From Scolanthus callimorphus (lineage: Eukaryota > Cnidaria > Anthozoa > Actiniaria > Edwardsiidae): a stretch of DNA of 64,000 nt. Where the stretch lies: NCBI GenBank assembly GCA_033964015.1, contig CM066915.1:10253573-10317572 (forward strand), written 5' to 3'. Within the stretch, counting starts at the first letter, position 1. Every line of letters starts with the position of its first letter. The notes under the pieces are model-generated. The model saw only the letters and a program-made list of their open reading frames with translations. It had not been told where the DNA came from and ran no database searches. Shown one piece after another: positions 47,838 through 58,364 of this stretch. The position numbers and the translations under genes are program-made.

Positions 47838-48322
47838 TATGCCTTTATCACGCGATATTGATTAGTAATATCTAATAGTTATCAGAAAATGAAATCCAGT
47901 TTCAAATTCTACACATCCGTATTAGTAAAACTGCAAGGTTTTGAAAGAATTACTTGAAAACCGGCTGAGATATGAATTTTCTAAACGTCGTATTCTGGCT
48001 TACTTTTTACAAGGAAATGTATGGGCAAATACGCCAAGACAAGGCTGGACGGGCATCGATGCCCGAGTTGACTATTTGACGAAAACGAGTAGTCTAATGT
48101 TTTAGTAGAAACCCACTTGCATACTACCTTCGAGTTGTTGCTAAAAAGTATTTGTTTTCATGGTTTTAGAAAGTTTTGCGCTAGCGTTTTCGCTACTCAC
48201 TATCTATTACGTGATAGATAGCGAGTAGCGGAGCCAATCAGATGGCAGGATTCGTGATAGTATGCGAGTGGGTTTCTACTAATATATATTATTAATCAAT
48301 ATTGCGTGATAAAGGCCTATTG
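47838..48322. repeat. nested foldback repeat
   Basis: The outer arms GCCTTTATCACGCGATATTG and CAATATTGCGTGATAAAGGC are inverted. A further inverted pair lies inside (AGTAGAAACCCACTTGCATA at about 48104 and its inverse near 48262), and an innermost palindrome (GCGAGTAGC/GCTACTCACTATC) near 48195-48230. Confidence 0.75.
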
Positions 48323-49037
48323 GAGCCCTTTTTCTTTGTATATATATATATATATATTTAAAATATAACTAGGATACAACTCGCGCTCTTGTTGGTCCGA
48401 ATCTATCTATTTCACCGATAAAGTAATGGTTCTCCTCCGTTTTATCATAAAAAACATTTGAGCACAACGTTCTATGACTTTATCGGCGAAATAGAGCACT
48501 AATGATGTTGGGAGAGACACTCGAAGCATTTCAAAATCGCTCGCATGCGGCTCGTGATTTTACAACGTTCTCGTGTCCCAAAATCATGAGATAAAGTCTA
48601 ATTCTTAAGAAATACAGAAAAACATGGAGGAAAAAGGACACGCTAGATATTAGACATAGAATGGAATAGAAGATGTTCGATTCAAATGGTTGTAGATATT
48701 CAAGTCTTGTAAAATGTGATGATTTTTAAGTGATTGTAAAACTGTAAAACAAATATTGAAAGTTATATGTATATGTTCAGGCAAGCCTGAAAGCAAGAAA
48801 GTTGTTCGATTCACATGATCGTTGTAGATATTCAAGTCATTATAAGCGATTGTATTATAAGTGACTGTATGGTTATAGAAGGCCGCAGCTTTGATTAAGT
48901 TCGAACAAACCTATACAAGTGATATAAAAATGAATAAAGATGTATGATAGCAAAATATGTCGTAGTTCCGTCTGATCCTCGCACCTCGTTATCCACATCG
49001 CTATGCAAGTAGTCCTTTTCACAACCCCTCGCTTTAT

Positions 49038-49148
49038 TGTGATTCAAATTGGAATTCTAGCCTGAAGTAGAGTCTACTGTTGACCAAACAATACATTGGT
49101 AAACAGTAAACTCGACTTCAGGCTAGAATTCCAATTTGAATCACAAAA
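49038..49148. repeat. foldback repeat, near-perfect 45-bp stem
   Basis: TTGTGATTCAAATTGGAATT CTAGCCTGAAGT is exactly inverted at the right end. Only the central ~25 bp differ. Confidence 0.85.
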
Positions 49149-49194
49149 GAGCGAAGAACTGTGAAACAGACTATTGCGCAATAAAGCACTAACC

Positions 49195-49545
49195 ATTCAA
49201 TGGCTTGAAAGGTGTCAAAAGGGCACAAAAGTAGATTGCTGTAAACACGCAGCCCAATGACTTTATAAACCTTTCCAGTCAATTAATATCACATTTTGTA
49301 ACCTTTCAAGCCACTTAAATCTAACGAAATACGTATTTTATATTATTTTGTTATTATACCTGAAAGCTTAACAAAACTCTACCTTTGTAAACTTTAAATC
49401 GCACTGGCGAAATCCTTCATTACTTGCTTTTCAAGTCGCCTTGAAAGATGATGAAATGTTAGTTTCCGAAATTTCAAGAGAACTCGAAAGGTACCTGAAA
49501 CACCTCATTCGAGTACCTTTCAGTGTCCTTTCAAGCCACCGAAAT
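49195..49545. repeat. right subterminal cluster of GGCTTGAAAG motifs
   Basis: GGCTTGAAAG (49202), CTTTCAAGCC (49307, 49529), GCCTTGAAAG (49437) and many TGAAAG/CTTTCA variants lie inside the right terminus of the 15.2-kb element, mirroring 34440-34800. Confidence 0.6.
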
Positions 49546-49694
49546 CTGTTATTTCGTCCTGTGGTTGTACCTGCTTTTATGTCTTGTGTTTTGGGTGTAC
49601 TCGCAATTCTAATTTCGTATTTCCTCTTCATCTACTCGTAAACTTTTGGTCCTTATGTTTTCTCTTCATTACGGGAGCCGGGCTCGGTTACAGA

Positions 49695-51990
49695 ATTGCG
49701 GCTAGATAATTTGTGTGCACGGTAGTAACTACTAGGGGTATGTGTGCAGTGGTAGCTGCATGGGATAATTGTGTGCGCAATAGTAGCTGCATGGGATAAT
49801 TGTGTGCGCAAAAGTAGCTGCGCGGGGCAATAGTGTGCGCAGTAGTAGCTGCATGGGGTAATAGTGTGCGCAGTAGTAGCTGCAAGGGTAATAGTGTGCG
49901 CAGTAGTAGCTGCAAGGGTAATAGTGTGCACAGTAGTAGCTGCAAGGGTAATAGTGTGCGCAGTAGTAGTTGCATGGGGTAATAGTGTGCGCAGTAGTAG
50001 CTGCAAGGGTAATAGTGTGCGCAGTAGTAGCTGCAAGGGTAATAGTGTGCGCAGTAGTAGCTGCATGGTGTAATAGTGTGCGCAGTAGTAGCTGCAAGGG
50101 TAATAGTGTGCGCAAAAGTAACTTCAAGAGGTAATAGTGTGCGCAGCAGTAGCTGCAAGGGGCAATAGTGTGCGCAGTAGTGGCTGCATGGGGTAATAGT
50201 GTGCGCAATAGTAGTTGCAAGGGTAATAGTGTGCGCAATAGTAACTACAAGGGCAATAGTGTGCGCAGTAGTAGGTGCAAGGGTAAAAGTGTGTGCAGTA
50301 GTAGCTGCATGGGGTAATAGTGTGCGAAGTTGTAGCTGCATGGGATAATTGTGTGTACAATAGTAGCTGCACGGGGCAATAGTGTGCGCAGTAGTAGCTG
50401 CAAGTGGTAATAGTGTGCGCAGTAGTAGCTGCATGGGCAATAGTATGCGCAGTGGTAACTGCAAGAGTTATAGTATGCGCAGTAGTAGTTGCAAGGGGTA
50501 ATAGTGTGCGCAGTAGTAGCTGCAAGGGTAATAGTGTGCGCAGTGGTAGCTGCATGGGGTAATAGTGTGCGCAATAGTAGCTGCAAGGGTAATAGTGTGC
50601 GCAGTAGTAGTTGCAAGGGGTAATAGTGTGCGCAGTAGTAGCTGCATGGGTAATAGTGTGCGCAGTAGTAGCTGCATGGGGTAATAGTATGCGCAGTAGT
50701 AGCTGCATGGGGTAATAGTGTGCGCAGTAGTAGCTGCACGGGGTAATAGTGTGCGCAGCATAGCTGCATGGGATAATAGTGTGCGCAGTAGTAGCTGCAG
50801 GGCTAATAATGTGCGCAGTAGTAGCTGCCAGTGTAATAGTGTGCGCGGTAGTAGCTGCAGGGGTAAAAGTGTGCGCAGTAGTAGCTGCAAGGGTAATAGT
50901 GTGTGCAGTAGTAGCTGCATGGGGTAATAGTGTGCGCAGTAGTAGCTGCATGGGGTAATAGTATGCACAGTAGTTGCAAGGGTAATAGTGTGCGCAATAG
51001 TAACTACAAGGGGCAATAGTGTGCGCAGTAGTAGTTGCAAGGGTAATAGTGTGCGCAATAGTAACTACAAGGGGCAATAGTGTGCGCAGTAGTAGCTGCA
51101 ACGGTAATAGTGTGTGCAGTAGTAGCTGCATGGGGTAATAGTGTGCGCAGTAGTAGCTGCATGGGGTAATAGTATGCACAGTAGTAGCTGCAAGGGTAAT
51201 AGTGTGCGCAATAGTAACTACAAGGGGCAATAGTGCCCAGTAGTAGCTGCAAGGGTAAAAGTGTGTGCAGTGGTAGCTGCATGGGGTAATAGTGTGCGAA
51301 GTTGTAGCTGCATGGGATAATTGTGTGTACAATAGTAGCTGCACGGGGTAATAGTGTGCGCAGTAGTAGCTGCTAGTGGTAATAGTGTGCGCAGTAGTAG
51401 CTGCATGGGCAATAGTATGCGCAGTGGTAACTGCAAGAGTTATAGTGTGCGCAGTAGTAGCTGCAAGGGTAATAGTGTGCGCAGTAGTAGTTGCAAGGGG
51501 TAATAGTGTGCGCAGTAGTAGCTGCAAGGGTAATAGTGTGCGCAGTAGTAGCTGCATGGGGTAATAGTATGCGCAGTAGTAGCTGCATGGGTAATAGTGT
51601 GCGCAGTAGTAGCTGCACGGGGTAATAGTGTGCGCAGCATAGCTGCATGGGATAATAGTGTGCGCAGTAGTAGCTGCAGGGCTAATAATGTGCGCATAGC
51701 TGCATGGGATAATAGTGTGCGCAGTAGTAGCTGCAGGGCTAATAATGTGCGCAGTAGTAGCTGCCAGTGTAATAGTGTGCGCGGTAGTAGCTGCAGGGGT
51801 AAAAGTGTGCGCAGTAGTAGCTGCAGGGGGTAATGGTTTGCGCGCTCAGTAGTAGCTGCAAAGGGTAATCGTGTGCGCAGTAGTAGCTGCATGGGGTAAT
51901 AGTATGCGCAGTTGTGGCTGCATAGTGTAATACTGTGGGCATTCGTAACTACAAGGGGTAATAGTGTGCACAGTAGTAGCTAATAGGGAC
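49695..51990 (+). repeat. ~30-bp minisatellite, about 75 copies, with 971-bp higher-order unit
   Basis: The core is AGTGTGCGCAGTAGTAGCTG followed by CA(A/T)GGG(G)TAAT, in 29-31-bp units over 2.3 kb. Rare variants recur in the same order 971 bp apart, for example GAAGTTGTAGCTGCATGGGA at about 50326 and 51297, and AGTGGTAACTGCAAGAGTTA at about 50450 and 51421. This shows amplification of blocks. Long minus-strand open frames (up to 477 codons of AHTIT/CSYY-type repeats) are by-products of the repeat. It lies in the intron between the two zinc-knuckle-gene exons. Confidence 0.95.
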
Positions 51991-52269
51991 ATTAGCTAGA
52001 AGGGGGATCGTTGTACGCAGTGGTAGCTATTAGGGTATCTTCGTGACAGTAAGATGTCAGCGATACTCGCTACGGGAGGTGATAATATTCGTAATTGCAG
52101 ACACGAGGAATAAGAGTAGTAACTGCAATGGTTGGTTGGGTACGCAATATAGATATAGTTGTGGGTGCCTATATAGCAGGCGCAACAGATAACGATGTCA
52201 GCATGTCGTAGTGTCTGCTAATAGCACCATAGTAATTTCTTTTTTCTTCCCCTTTTCACCCTCTTGTAG

Positions 52270-52788
52270 CCCGACCGGGTCAAAGTATTAGAAGACAGGG
52301 TAAAAGCCATGGAATAAGAGAGGGCATCTGAGAGCTGCACTGTCGCATTAGCTTCCTTGAGGCGTTACCTTAACAGGCATATCACAATGTTCGACCGGCT
52401 AAAGGTTATCGAACTCTTGCAGGCTCTTGTGAGGACATCACGTTCCCAGGCCCATGAGAAAGCGAAAAAGGATTCAGCCGCCCTCGATGAAGTCACTGCT
52501 AGGCTCTCGTCTATCGAGGATGCTCAGCTCCAGCGGTTATTGGTCGGCCTTCTTGGTGACCCCATCCGCGCCAAAATGGCCAAAGAAGCTGCCTCGATTT
52601 TGAAGGGAGGGACCAAGCCTCAGCCGCTGTTGGGGCGTACCCTCAGGAGGAACAGCTCAGCCCCGTACCAATACGTGCAATGTTATAATTGTTACAAGTG
52701 GGGTCATTATGCTAGAAGTTGCCCTCTCCGAACCCAGCAAAGGGGAAGGAATTCGGGCCGAGGACTGTGGAATGGAGCTCAGTACTAA
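52270..52788 (+). pseudogene. CCHC zinc-knuckle (gag- or TnpA-like) terminal exon with premature stop
   Basis: A strong acceptor (long pyrimidine tract then TTGTAG) precedes 52270. The frame PDRVKVLEDRVKAME is interrupted by TAA at 52315-52317, then continues open to 52788 with a helical Leu/Ala-rich region (LQALVRT...AKKDSAALDEVTARLSSIED). It ends with a zinc knuckle C-x2-C-x4-H-x4-C (CYNCYKWGHYARSC, 52680-52721) and a basic RGRNSGRG tail. Such knuckles bind single-stranded nucleic acid in gag proteins and some transposon proteins. The frame is in phase with the donor at 34094. No reverse transcriptase or integrase follows. It is best described as a decayed structural or DNA-binding protein gene of the outer element. 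Confidence 0.6.
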
Positions 52789-53487
52789 CTTTCCTTATCT
52801 GAACTGTACCCTGGATAATAAAAATAATAGATAATAAAGATATAAACTAAGCAATGAGCTGGGATGTACAACCAGTCTTAATGAATTATAATTAAAGGTT
52901 CTTTGCATTTACGAAGTTTGCGCTCGTACTTCGACCACCTTTTATACAGCATAATTGTTTGGTTAGTATATTCTTAGGCATCTATTCTCCACCCTTTATC
53001 CCTTCGGTGATCGGGGGGGCCTTAATAGCGTCCACATGGACATAGTCCAAATCCGGATCACCGAAGGGTTGGGTTCCTTGTGTTTTCGTCTTGTCTCCTT
53101 GTTCGTCACCTTGGCCTTTTCGTTCATTTCTATGCAAATTGCCCCTCATTCGCAACAAGAGTTCACCTGGCTAAACCAACGTTAAGGCCGTCGTTTTTCT
53201 TCGGGGCATCTCACAAGGAGCCCAACCCTTCGTTGGTCCTTTCTCCAGAAATGGTAGTCAAGCCTTGAGAGGTTATGGTTTTCGACCCCGATCACTTCAG
53301 AGCGGGAAATATCTATCGTTACTTTCGTGTTTGGGAGAGGTTGCTTTCCAGTTATCACTGCGAGGAGGGTACTTTCTCGGCGTGATGGGATTTAAGTCGC
53401 GGGCATTTCTTCCAACCTTTTAAAGGTCAGTTTACGAGCATAAAGCCTGATTTCAGTTCCCCTCCACCCGTAGTGCTTAAGACCTTG
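52789..53487. other. 3' region of zinc-knuckle gene; no further gene
   Basis: AATAA-type strings follow the stop (about 52815-52845). A GC-rich inverted pair CCCTTCGGTGATCGG (about 53000) and CCGGATCACCGAAGGG (53052) forms a hairpin. The 62-codon frame at 53080-53268 is not supported. Confidence 0.4.
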
Positions 53488-53607
53488 CCCAGCCACAAGA
53501 ACTCCCGGGTCTCATCGCCCAGCCACAAGAACTCCCGGGTCTCATCGCCCAGCCACAAGAACTCCCGGGTCTCATCGCCCAGCCACAAGAACTCCCGGGT
53601 CTCATCG
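53488..53607 (+). repeat. four perfect 30-bp tandem repeats
   Basis: CCCAGCCACAAGAACTCCCG followed by GGTCTCATCG is repeated exactly four times with no spacer. In one frame it encodes PSHKNSRVSS repeated four times. Exact identity points to very recent slippage. Confidence 0.95.
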
Positions 53608-53857
53608 GGAATTTTGTTGATATGTGGAGAAGTGGGCATAGTCGACCCTCCACACTTGGTACTACCCCTCACAGTCGAACCGCCCAAGACTAGGCTGTGC
53701 CATGACGAGCGGAATATGGACCTTTGGATTCAAGATCTCCAATTCAAGTGAGACCATGTCGGTAATCTCCCGCGTTATGTATTCCCCAGTCATGTTCAGA
53801 CCCCTCGTCTTACACCTTTTTCGGGCTCGAATACAAAGGCATGTATTTCGTATTCCT

Positions 53858-54090
53858 CACATGTGCCTTTCTATAGGCTCGGGTTGGCTGTGTCTAATGC
53901 GATTCGATCATGAGAGTGCCGGTCTCGCTCTATACAGACCGACGTGTGGGCCAGTTGTTTATACCTCCCTATCATGTGCCTTTCTATAAGCTCGGGTTGG
54001 CTGTGTCTAATGCGGTTCGATCATGGGAGTGCCGGTCTCGCTCTATACAGACCGACGTGTGGGCCAGTTGTTTATACCTCCCCCTCATGA
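53858..54090 (+). repeat. tandem duplication of ~117 bp
   Basis: The block from CATGTGCCTTTCTATAGGCT to TTGTTTATACCTCCC is present twice in tandem, differing by a few transitions (for example TATAGGCT/TATAAGCT, TGCGATTC/TGCGGTTC). Overlapping frames here have no recognised domain. Confidence 0.9.
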
Positions 54091-54384
54091 GAGTGTCCTT
54101 CAATCATGTACGCGCGGAAGCGGCAACGTATATTATATGCCTAAATCCACATGTGTATTATATAACAACCAAAGCTGTATTTAAACTGCACGCGTTGCAG
54201 TTCGCATCTCAGAGATTAACACAAAAGTGAACAGTAAAAGTTTATAAAGTTTAACCAACTCTTAAAGATTAGGAATTCTGAGTGATGGGAGAGGTGTGCT
54301 CTTTATTTGGTTTACGCGCACCCGTAGTGCGGACAATAGGGCTTAAGCTTGCAAACATAGCAAATGACGTGTTACGCGGCAGGA

Positions 54385-54450
54385 GCGATCACCTCCCATA
54401 ACTTAATTCCCGTGACGGGGTAATAGGTATGCAGTGAGGATAAGATACTA
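54385..54450 (-). repeat. 66-bp inverted arm (left) with CACTGCATAC motif
   Basis: Nearly identical, inverted, to 58228-58293 (one clear mismatch, CGGGGTAAT versus CGAGGTAAT). Contains the element's subterminal motif CACTGCATACCTATTACC on the minus strand. Confidence 0.9.
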
Positions 54451-54942
54451 TTTACAGTTTTTCTAGCAGACTCGTTTATATATGTACAATTTCTAGATAT
54501 CTAGTGGACACGTCGATATCAGCCATCACTTTGCGCTTCGCAGCCATCACTTTGCGCTTCGGGTAAAAATACGAGAATCCTCTGCGCTCTTGAGTGTAAG
54601 TATACATAACATTCTTAACAACACGAAATCCGCGATTCACACCTGAGCTTGACTGTTTTGTGCGCAACACATCTAGGTACCTTTCTTTCGTGATGTCATT
54701 ATTTTTCTTATTGATACCTTTACAATAATATTTACAACTCCCTTCCGAGAAGCAAATGTAAGTTTTCGAGCAAAGCGCCACCGCACCATCTGACTCGTTC
54801 TCCAGTTTAAATAATCCTGGTTTCTGAGATCGTAGGCTGCGTTCTCTGGTGTGTCATTTCTGGGGAACCAGTTGCACTTGTCAGCTTCGGATGGTCTCGT
54901 TACTCGGGTTTGAACAAGCTTTCAAGTGATTCCCCATAAATA
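54451..54942. other. no supported gene
   Basis: The minus frame 54476-54781 contains a short tandem duplication (GCAGCCATCACTTTGCGCTT twice at about 54519-54560) and no recognised domain. Confidence 0.4.
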
Positions 54943-55303
54943 ATAACTGATCTCATTAAAATCTATTGTTTTCTCTCTGCATTATATCAACGAATACCAC
55001 AATCTAAGTGTCTAAGCAAAAAACGGGAGCGGCTTTTTTTGTCAGCAGGGAAATTATCAGGGGGTAATTTCTTATACTCGCTAAATGGACACACTGCAAT
55101 ATTTTTAATAATGCTGTCTGGATTTGGAAACGGACAGCATTATTAAAAATATTGCAGTGTGTCTATTTTGCGAGTAAAAGAGATTACCCCTAATAATTTC
55201 TCTACTAGCAAAAAAAGACCGATCTTGCTAAGACACTTAGATTTTGATTTTCGTCAACATAATGCAGAAAAATAACTTATAGAATTTAAATAAGATCAGT
55301 TAT
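54943..55303. repeat. 360-bp near-perfect palindrome (foldback element)
   Basis: GATAACTGATCTCATTAAAA at the left is inverted at the right, and the arms stay complementary through AATCTAAGTGTCTTAGCAA, GTAATTTCTT and GACACACTGCAATATTTTTA to the centre GGATTTGGAAACGG. At ~360 bp this is one of the longest foldbacks in the window. Confidence 0.9.
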
Positions 55304-56616
55304 CATTTCTCGCGAAAGAAATAATAACACTGATGACGTATTCAATAATATAGTTTTAATTTCTTGTTTTGAGCTCTTTTACGGCTCGCTGCCGCCTTGT
55401 TCCTCGAGACACGGCATTCTTAGAACACCCTGAGACTCCACCTCCACTTTCTCATTTTGGCATCGGAAACCCAGCCTTCTTCAAACTTGCGACACTCTTT
55501 GTTTGAGATGGGTATGCGGAATCTGGTGGAAAAGGACAATTATTAGTTGTTTTTTTAAACAAAGGATTGTGTTGGGAGAGAGACTCTCGCACGCTTAATC
55601 TGTGTCCATCGTGAACAGAAAAATAAGCACTAGAACTGTACGTCAAAAACACATTTAAATTGTCCGGAGTAACCAAAATAATGTCCCAGACTTTTAGAAA
55701 AAGCATCCAGCTGTTAGATAAAGAACATTATAGGCTATTTTGATCTGTCTTCAAGAGGATGGGATTGGATTGAGATTTGAACCATTTTTGATTTTGTTGT
55801 CAGGAAAGCGGCCGGCAAAACTGCGACAGCCAGGTTTAATATTTAAAAAAACTCTTCAAAACTTGAAAGATTGGAGGACCTATTTGTTATGGAAAGCTTG
55901 TCATTCTAAGTTTCGTGAAAGTGTACAACTTGAATGATTGAAAGTCTAGTCAAATTTTAAAGCCGCACATTTGGAACAGTGAAATAGAGCTATTAGTTCT
56001 AATCCATGCAGTCGTGAATCATTTACGTTCGAAAATACAAGATTGGCAAAATAACTTACCGTATCTACTATCGCCTCTGCATTACGCAGCGTTTCTCCCT
56101 GAAAGAGCACTGCGTCAGGAAAATTCCTCCTTCATCATCCGAATCGTTCTGCATTTTGCGGCCGGTCAATCCAACAAATGTTGAGCAACGAATTAATTCT
56201 AGCCCAGGCAAATTATTTTAAAACAATAGAGAACCAATGAAAAGTTGACAATCTACAGCCTTCTTTATTTATTTTACAATTGATTCAAATTGCACAATAA
56301 ACTTTCAAAAGCAATTATCTATTCGTTCCGCCCATCTCATTCAACGCAATTATCCCTTTGACCATCTGACAATCGGCAAACAATAAACACTGTCAAACCT
56401 GTCAACTTCATCAACAATACTGATTCCCTATGATTATCCTATTAATTCTGCAGCCAATGAAAAGCTGTCAAATTTACAACTTTATTAATTGTTGTGATTT
56501 CTTTTGAAAATCTGACAATAATCAAAACCAAACCCTGATTAGCAATCTAATTTGAACTTTTTGCCAATATTATGCTAGAGAGAAAACAATGCATTTTAAT
56601 AAGATTAGTTATTATT
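55304..56616. other. no supported gene
   Basis: Frames at 55452-55706 (minus) and 55740-55937 (plus) have no recognised domain. The latter (PFLILLSGKRPAKLRQPGLI...) may be a decayed fragment. The rest is AT-rich with no clear repeats. Confidence 0.4.
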
Positions 56617-56733
56617 AAAGATAATCACTTCGGCACACAGCATTCGTTGAAATATTGCTGTTGGCTTCGGGCTGCGCCCTCAGCCTACAGCAATATTTCA
56701 ACGAATGCTGTATGCCTCAGTGATTATCTATTA
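56617..56733. repeat. 117-bp palindromic MITE
   Basis: AGATAATCACTTCGGCACAC AGCATTCGTTGAAATATTGC on the left is inverted on the right around GGCTTCGGGCTGCGCCCTCAGCC. The stem is about 50 bp. Confidence 0.9.
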
Positions 56734-56799
56734 AATAGCAAAGTATAGACTATCAGTATCGTCTCAACCAGGGAAAAATCACGCCTGTCTAAGTACTTA

Positions 56800-58213
56800 C
56801 AGTGTGTTGCCCAAACTCCGGACGGTACCCAACCTCGGACACTTTGCATTTAAAGTACAGTATTTTTAAAACTTAAAAGAAATTTAAGTTTTGATAACGC
56901 ACAAATTAACAACCAACTATCATTCTCACTTGTAGTGCATTTTGTTACGTGCTCAACGCCATTTGATGCGGGAGAATAAAAGTTTTACGAGGCAAGTTGC
57001 AGCGCGTTTGGCTTTAATATGAATGTTAACGGCTCCGTGAGTGTATCTTTCCAATTTGTATCAGTTCTACTATCTTTTACGTAAAAGAAACATTTTGCTT
57101 TTTGGTTTAGAAAGGGAGTTATATAGTAGCTGTTTCTAACCCAAATGAAAACTTTGTGTTTCCGCTTCTTATTAGGAAGAAATCACGTTTTATACTGTTC
57201 CTGAAGTTTTTCCACGAAATGAACCCATCTTCGGACGCAAATAAACCACAACCTTAAATTGTGTCTAAAAAAGACGAGAGAAAAATATAATGACTCTATG
57301 TTGCAGGATTTCGAAAATAAATAAGTGCATGGTAATGTGCTGGGTATTGTTTTAATGTTATTTAACAGAACCTCGAGAAAATACTGGAAAAACGAGAAGG
57401 TAATTAGATAGGATGCGAAGAAGTTATGGATAATTTGCATTTGAAAGCGTCGCATACTGCAAAAAAAAAATGGTGATTATTCTACTCGTGGAGCTACCTC
57501 GCTTTCTTATTGGCAATAAAGAATTACATTAATGTTTATTATTAAGGAAACTTTCTAGCCTTGACGATTAGCGATTTAGAGCTGAATTTTCGCCCCCAAG
57601 TCGAGGGATAATTAGTGTGACAATTCATCGCATGTTAGCAGCTACAAAATATAGATACCTACGAAGAAGAAGACCAAAACGATAAATTTGAAGTTCTTTC
57701 TTCTGTTAAATGAGCTGAAGTTTCTAAAATTTAATTGTAGAAATGCTAAGTATCAAAATAATTACTTTTATTTCAACGAAGCGGGATAGTTATAAACGGA
57801 AAATATAGATAAGCTCGTTACCAACAACAACCACAAATTTCCCGCTGAAAATTTATTTTATTCGCGATTCTTCGCACACAATAAAATTATAATAAGGAGA
57901 CAAATATGTTGGCTGCAATTATGTTCGCAATTTCATCTTGACTGATAACACATATACTCAAAGGGAGTGGTGAAAATAATTTGTGCAGTTTGTGTCCGGA
58001 GTTTGGGCAAATTGTCCGTAGTTTGGGCAATTTTGAACAACAGAATTTTACCACACAGTTACTTATCATTTAGAGAAAAATTAGAGTTTTTACGCTGTTT
58101 ACATCAGAAAACAGGTTTACTTACCGCTTACAAACTTTCAAACTGTTGCGACTTATTTTCGAAATGTTATAGCGATAAACGCAAAAACCGTCCGGAGTTT
58201 GGGCAACACACTG
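56800..58213. mobile_element. 1,414-bp TA-flanked element with 27-bp TIRs
   Basis: CAGTGTGTTGCCCAAACTCC GGACGG at the left end is exactly inverted at the right end. TA flanks both (56798-56799 and 58214-58215). The core GGAGTTTGGGCAA also occurs internally at about 57989-58032, so subterminal repeats exist. CAGTG-type termini with a TA duplication fit the Tc1/mariner/pogo superfamily. No transposase frame is present. Confidence 0.85.
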
Positions 58214-58227
58214 TATCTAAACATTCA

Positions 58228-58293
58228 TAGTATCTTATCCTCACTGCATACCTATTACCTCGTCACGGGAATTAAGTTATGGGAGGTGATCGC
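58228..58293 (+). repeat. 66-bp inverted arm (right) with CACTGCATAC motif
   Basis: Partner of 54385-54450. CACTGCATACCTATTACC lies at 58242-58259, and a degenerate inverted copy follows at 58301-58320. Confidence 0.9.
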
Positions 58294-58364
58294 GACTGCC
58301 GGGTAATAGGCATGCGGTGAGCATGCGAGGCGTGGTGTCGACCACCACCAGGGGAGGTGGGTGG

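Larger units (their letters stand above)
34392..49563 (+). mobile_element. 15.2-kb cargo-bearing CACTA-superfamily transposon (CACAG termini)
   Basis: Left end CACAGGACGAAAT and right end ATTTCGTCCTGTG are exact inverted copies, and GTT is duplicated immediately outside both (34389-34391; 49564-49566). Both ends are followed inward by clusters of GGCTTGAAAG/CTTTCAAGCC, as expected for subterminal transposase sites. The interior holds a Tnp2-type transposase (35168-39409), a kinase-like gene (40495-44256, minus) and an intact five-exon gene (44700-47474, plus). CACTA-superfamily elements are known to make 2-4-bp duplications and use Tnp2 transposases. The element sits in the intron of the older zinc-knuckle gene. 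Several MITEs have inserted within it. Confidence 0.85.

Noticed and set aside
49688..51892. Long minus-strand open frames (up to 477 codons) of His/Thr/Tyr/Cys repeats
   Set aside because: They exist in several registers at once and are produced by the ~30-bp minisatellite whose common unit length lacks stops; no start, splice or domain evidence.
49695..53607. CRISPR-like array
   Set aside because: Units are directly adjacent with no unique spacers and the context is eukaryotic; these are minisatellites.
53473..53751. 92-codon frame with PSHKNSRVSS x4 as a repeat protein
   Set aside because: The repeat is a recent DNA tandem expansion; the rest of the frame has no domain, and opposite-strand frames are also open across the repeat.
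52270..54230. Complete retrotransposon (gag-pol)
   Set aside because: Only a zinc-knuckle protein is present; no protease, reverse transcriptase, RNase H, integrase or tyrosine recombinase motifs were seen on either strand nearby.
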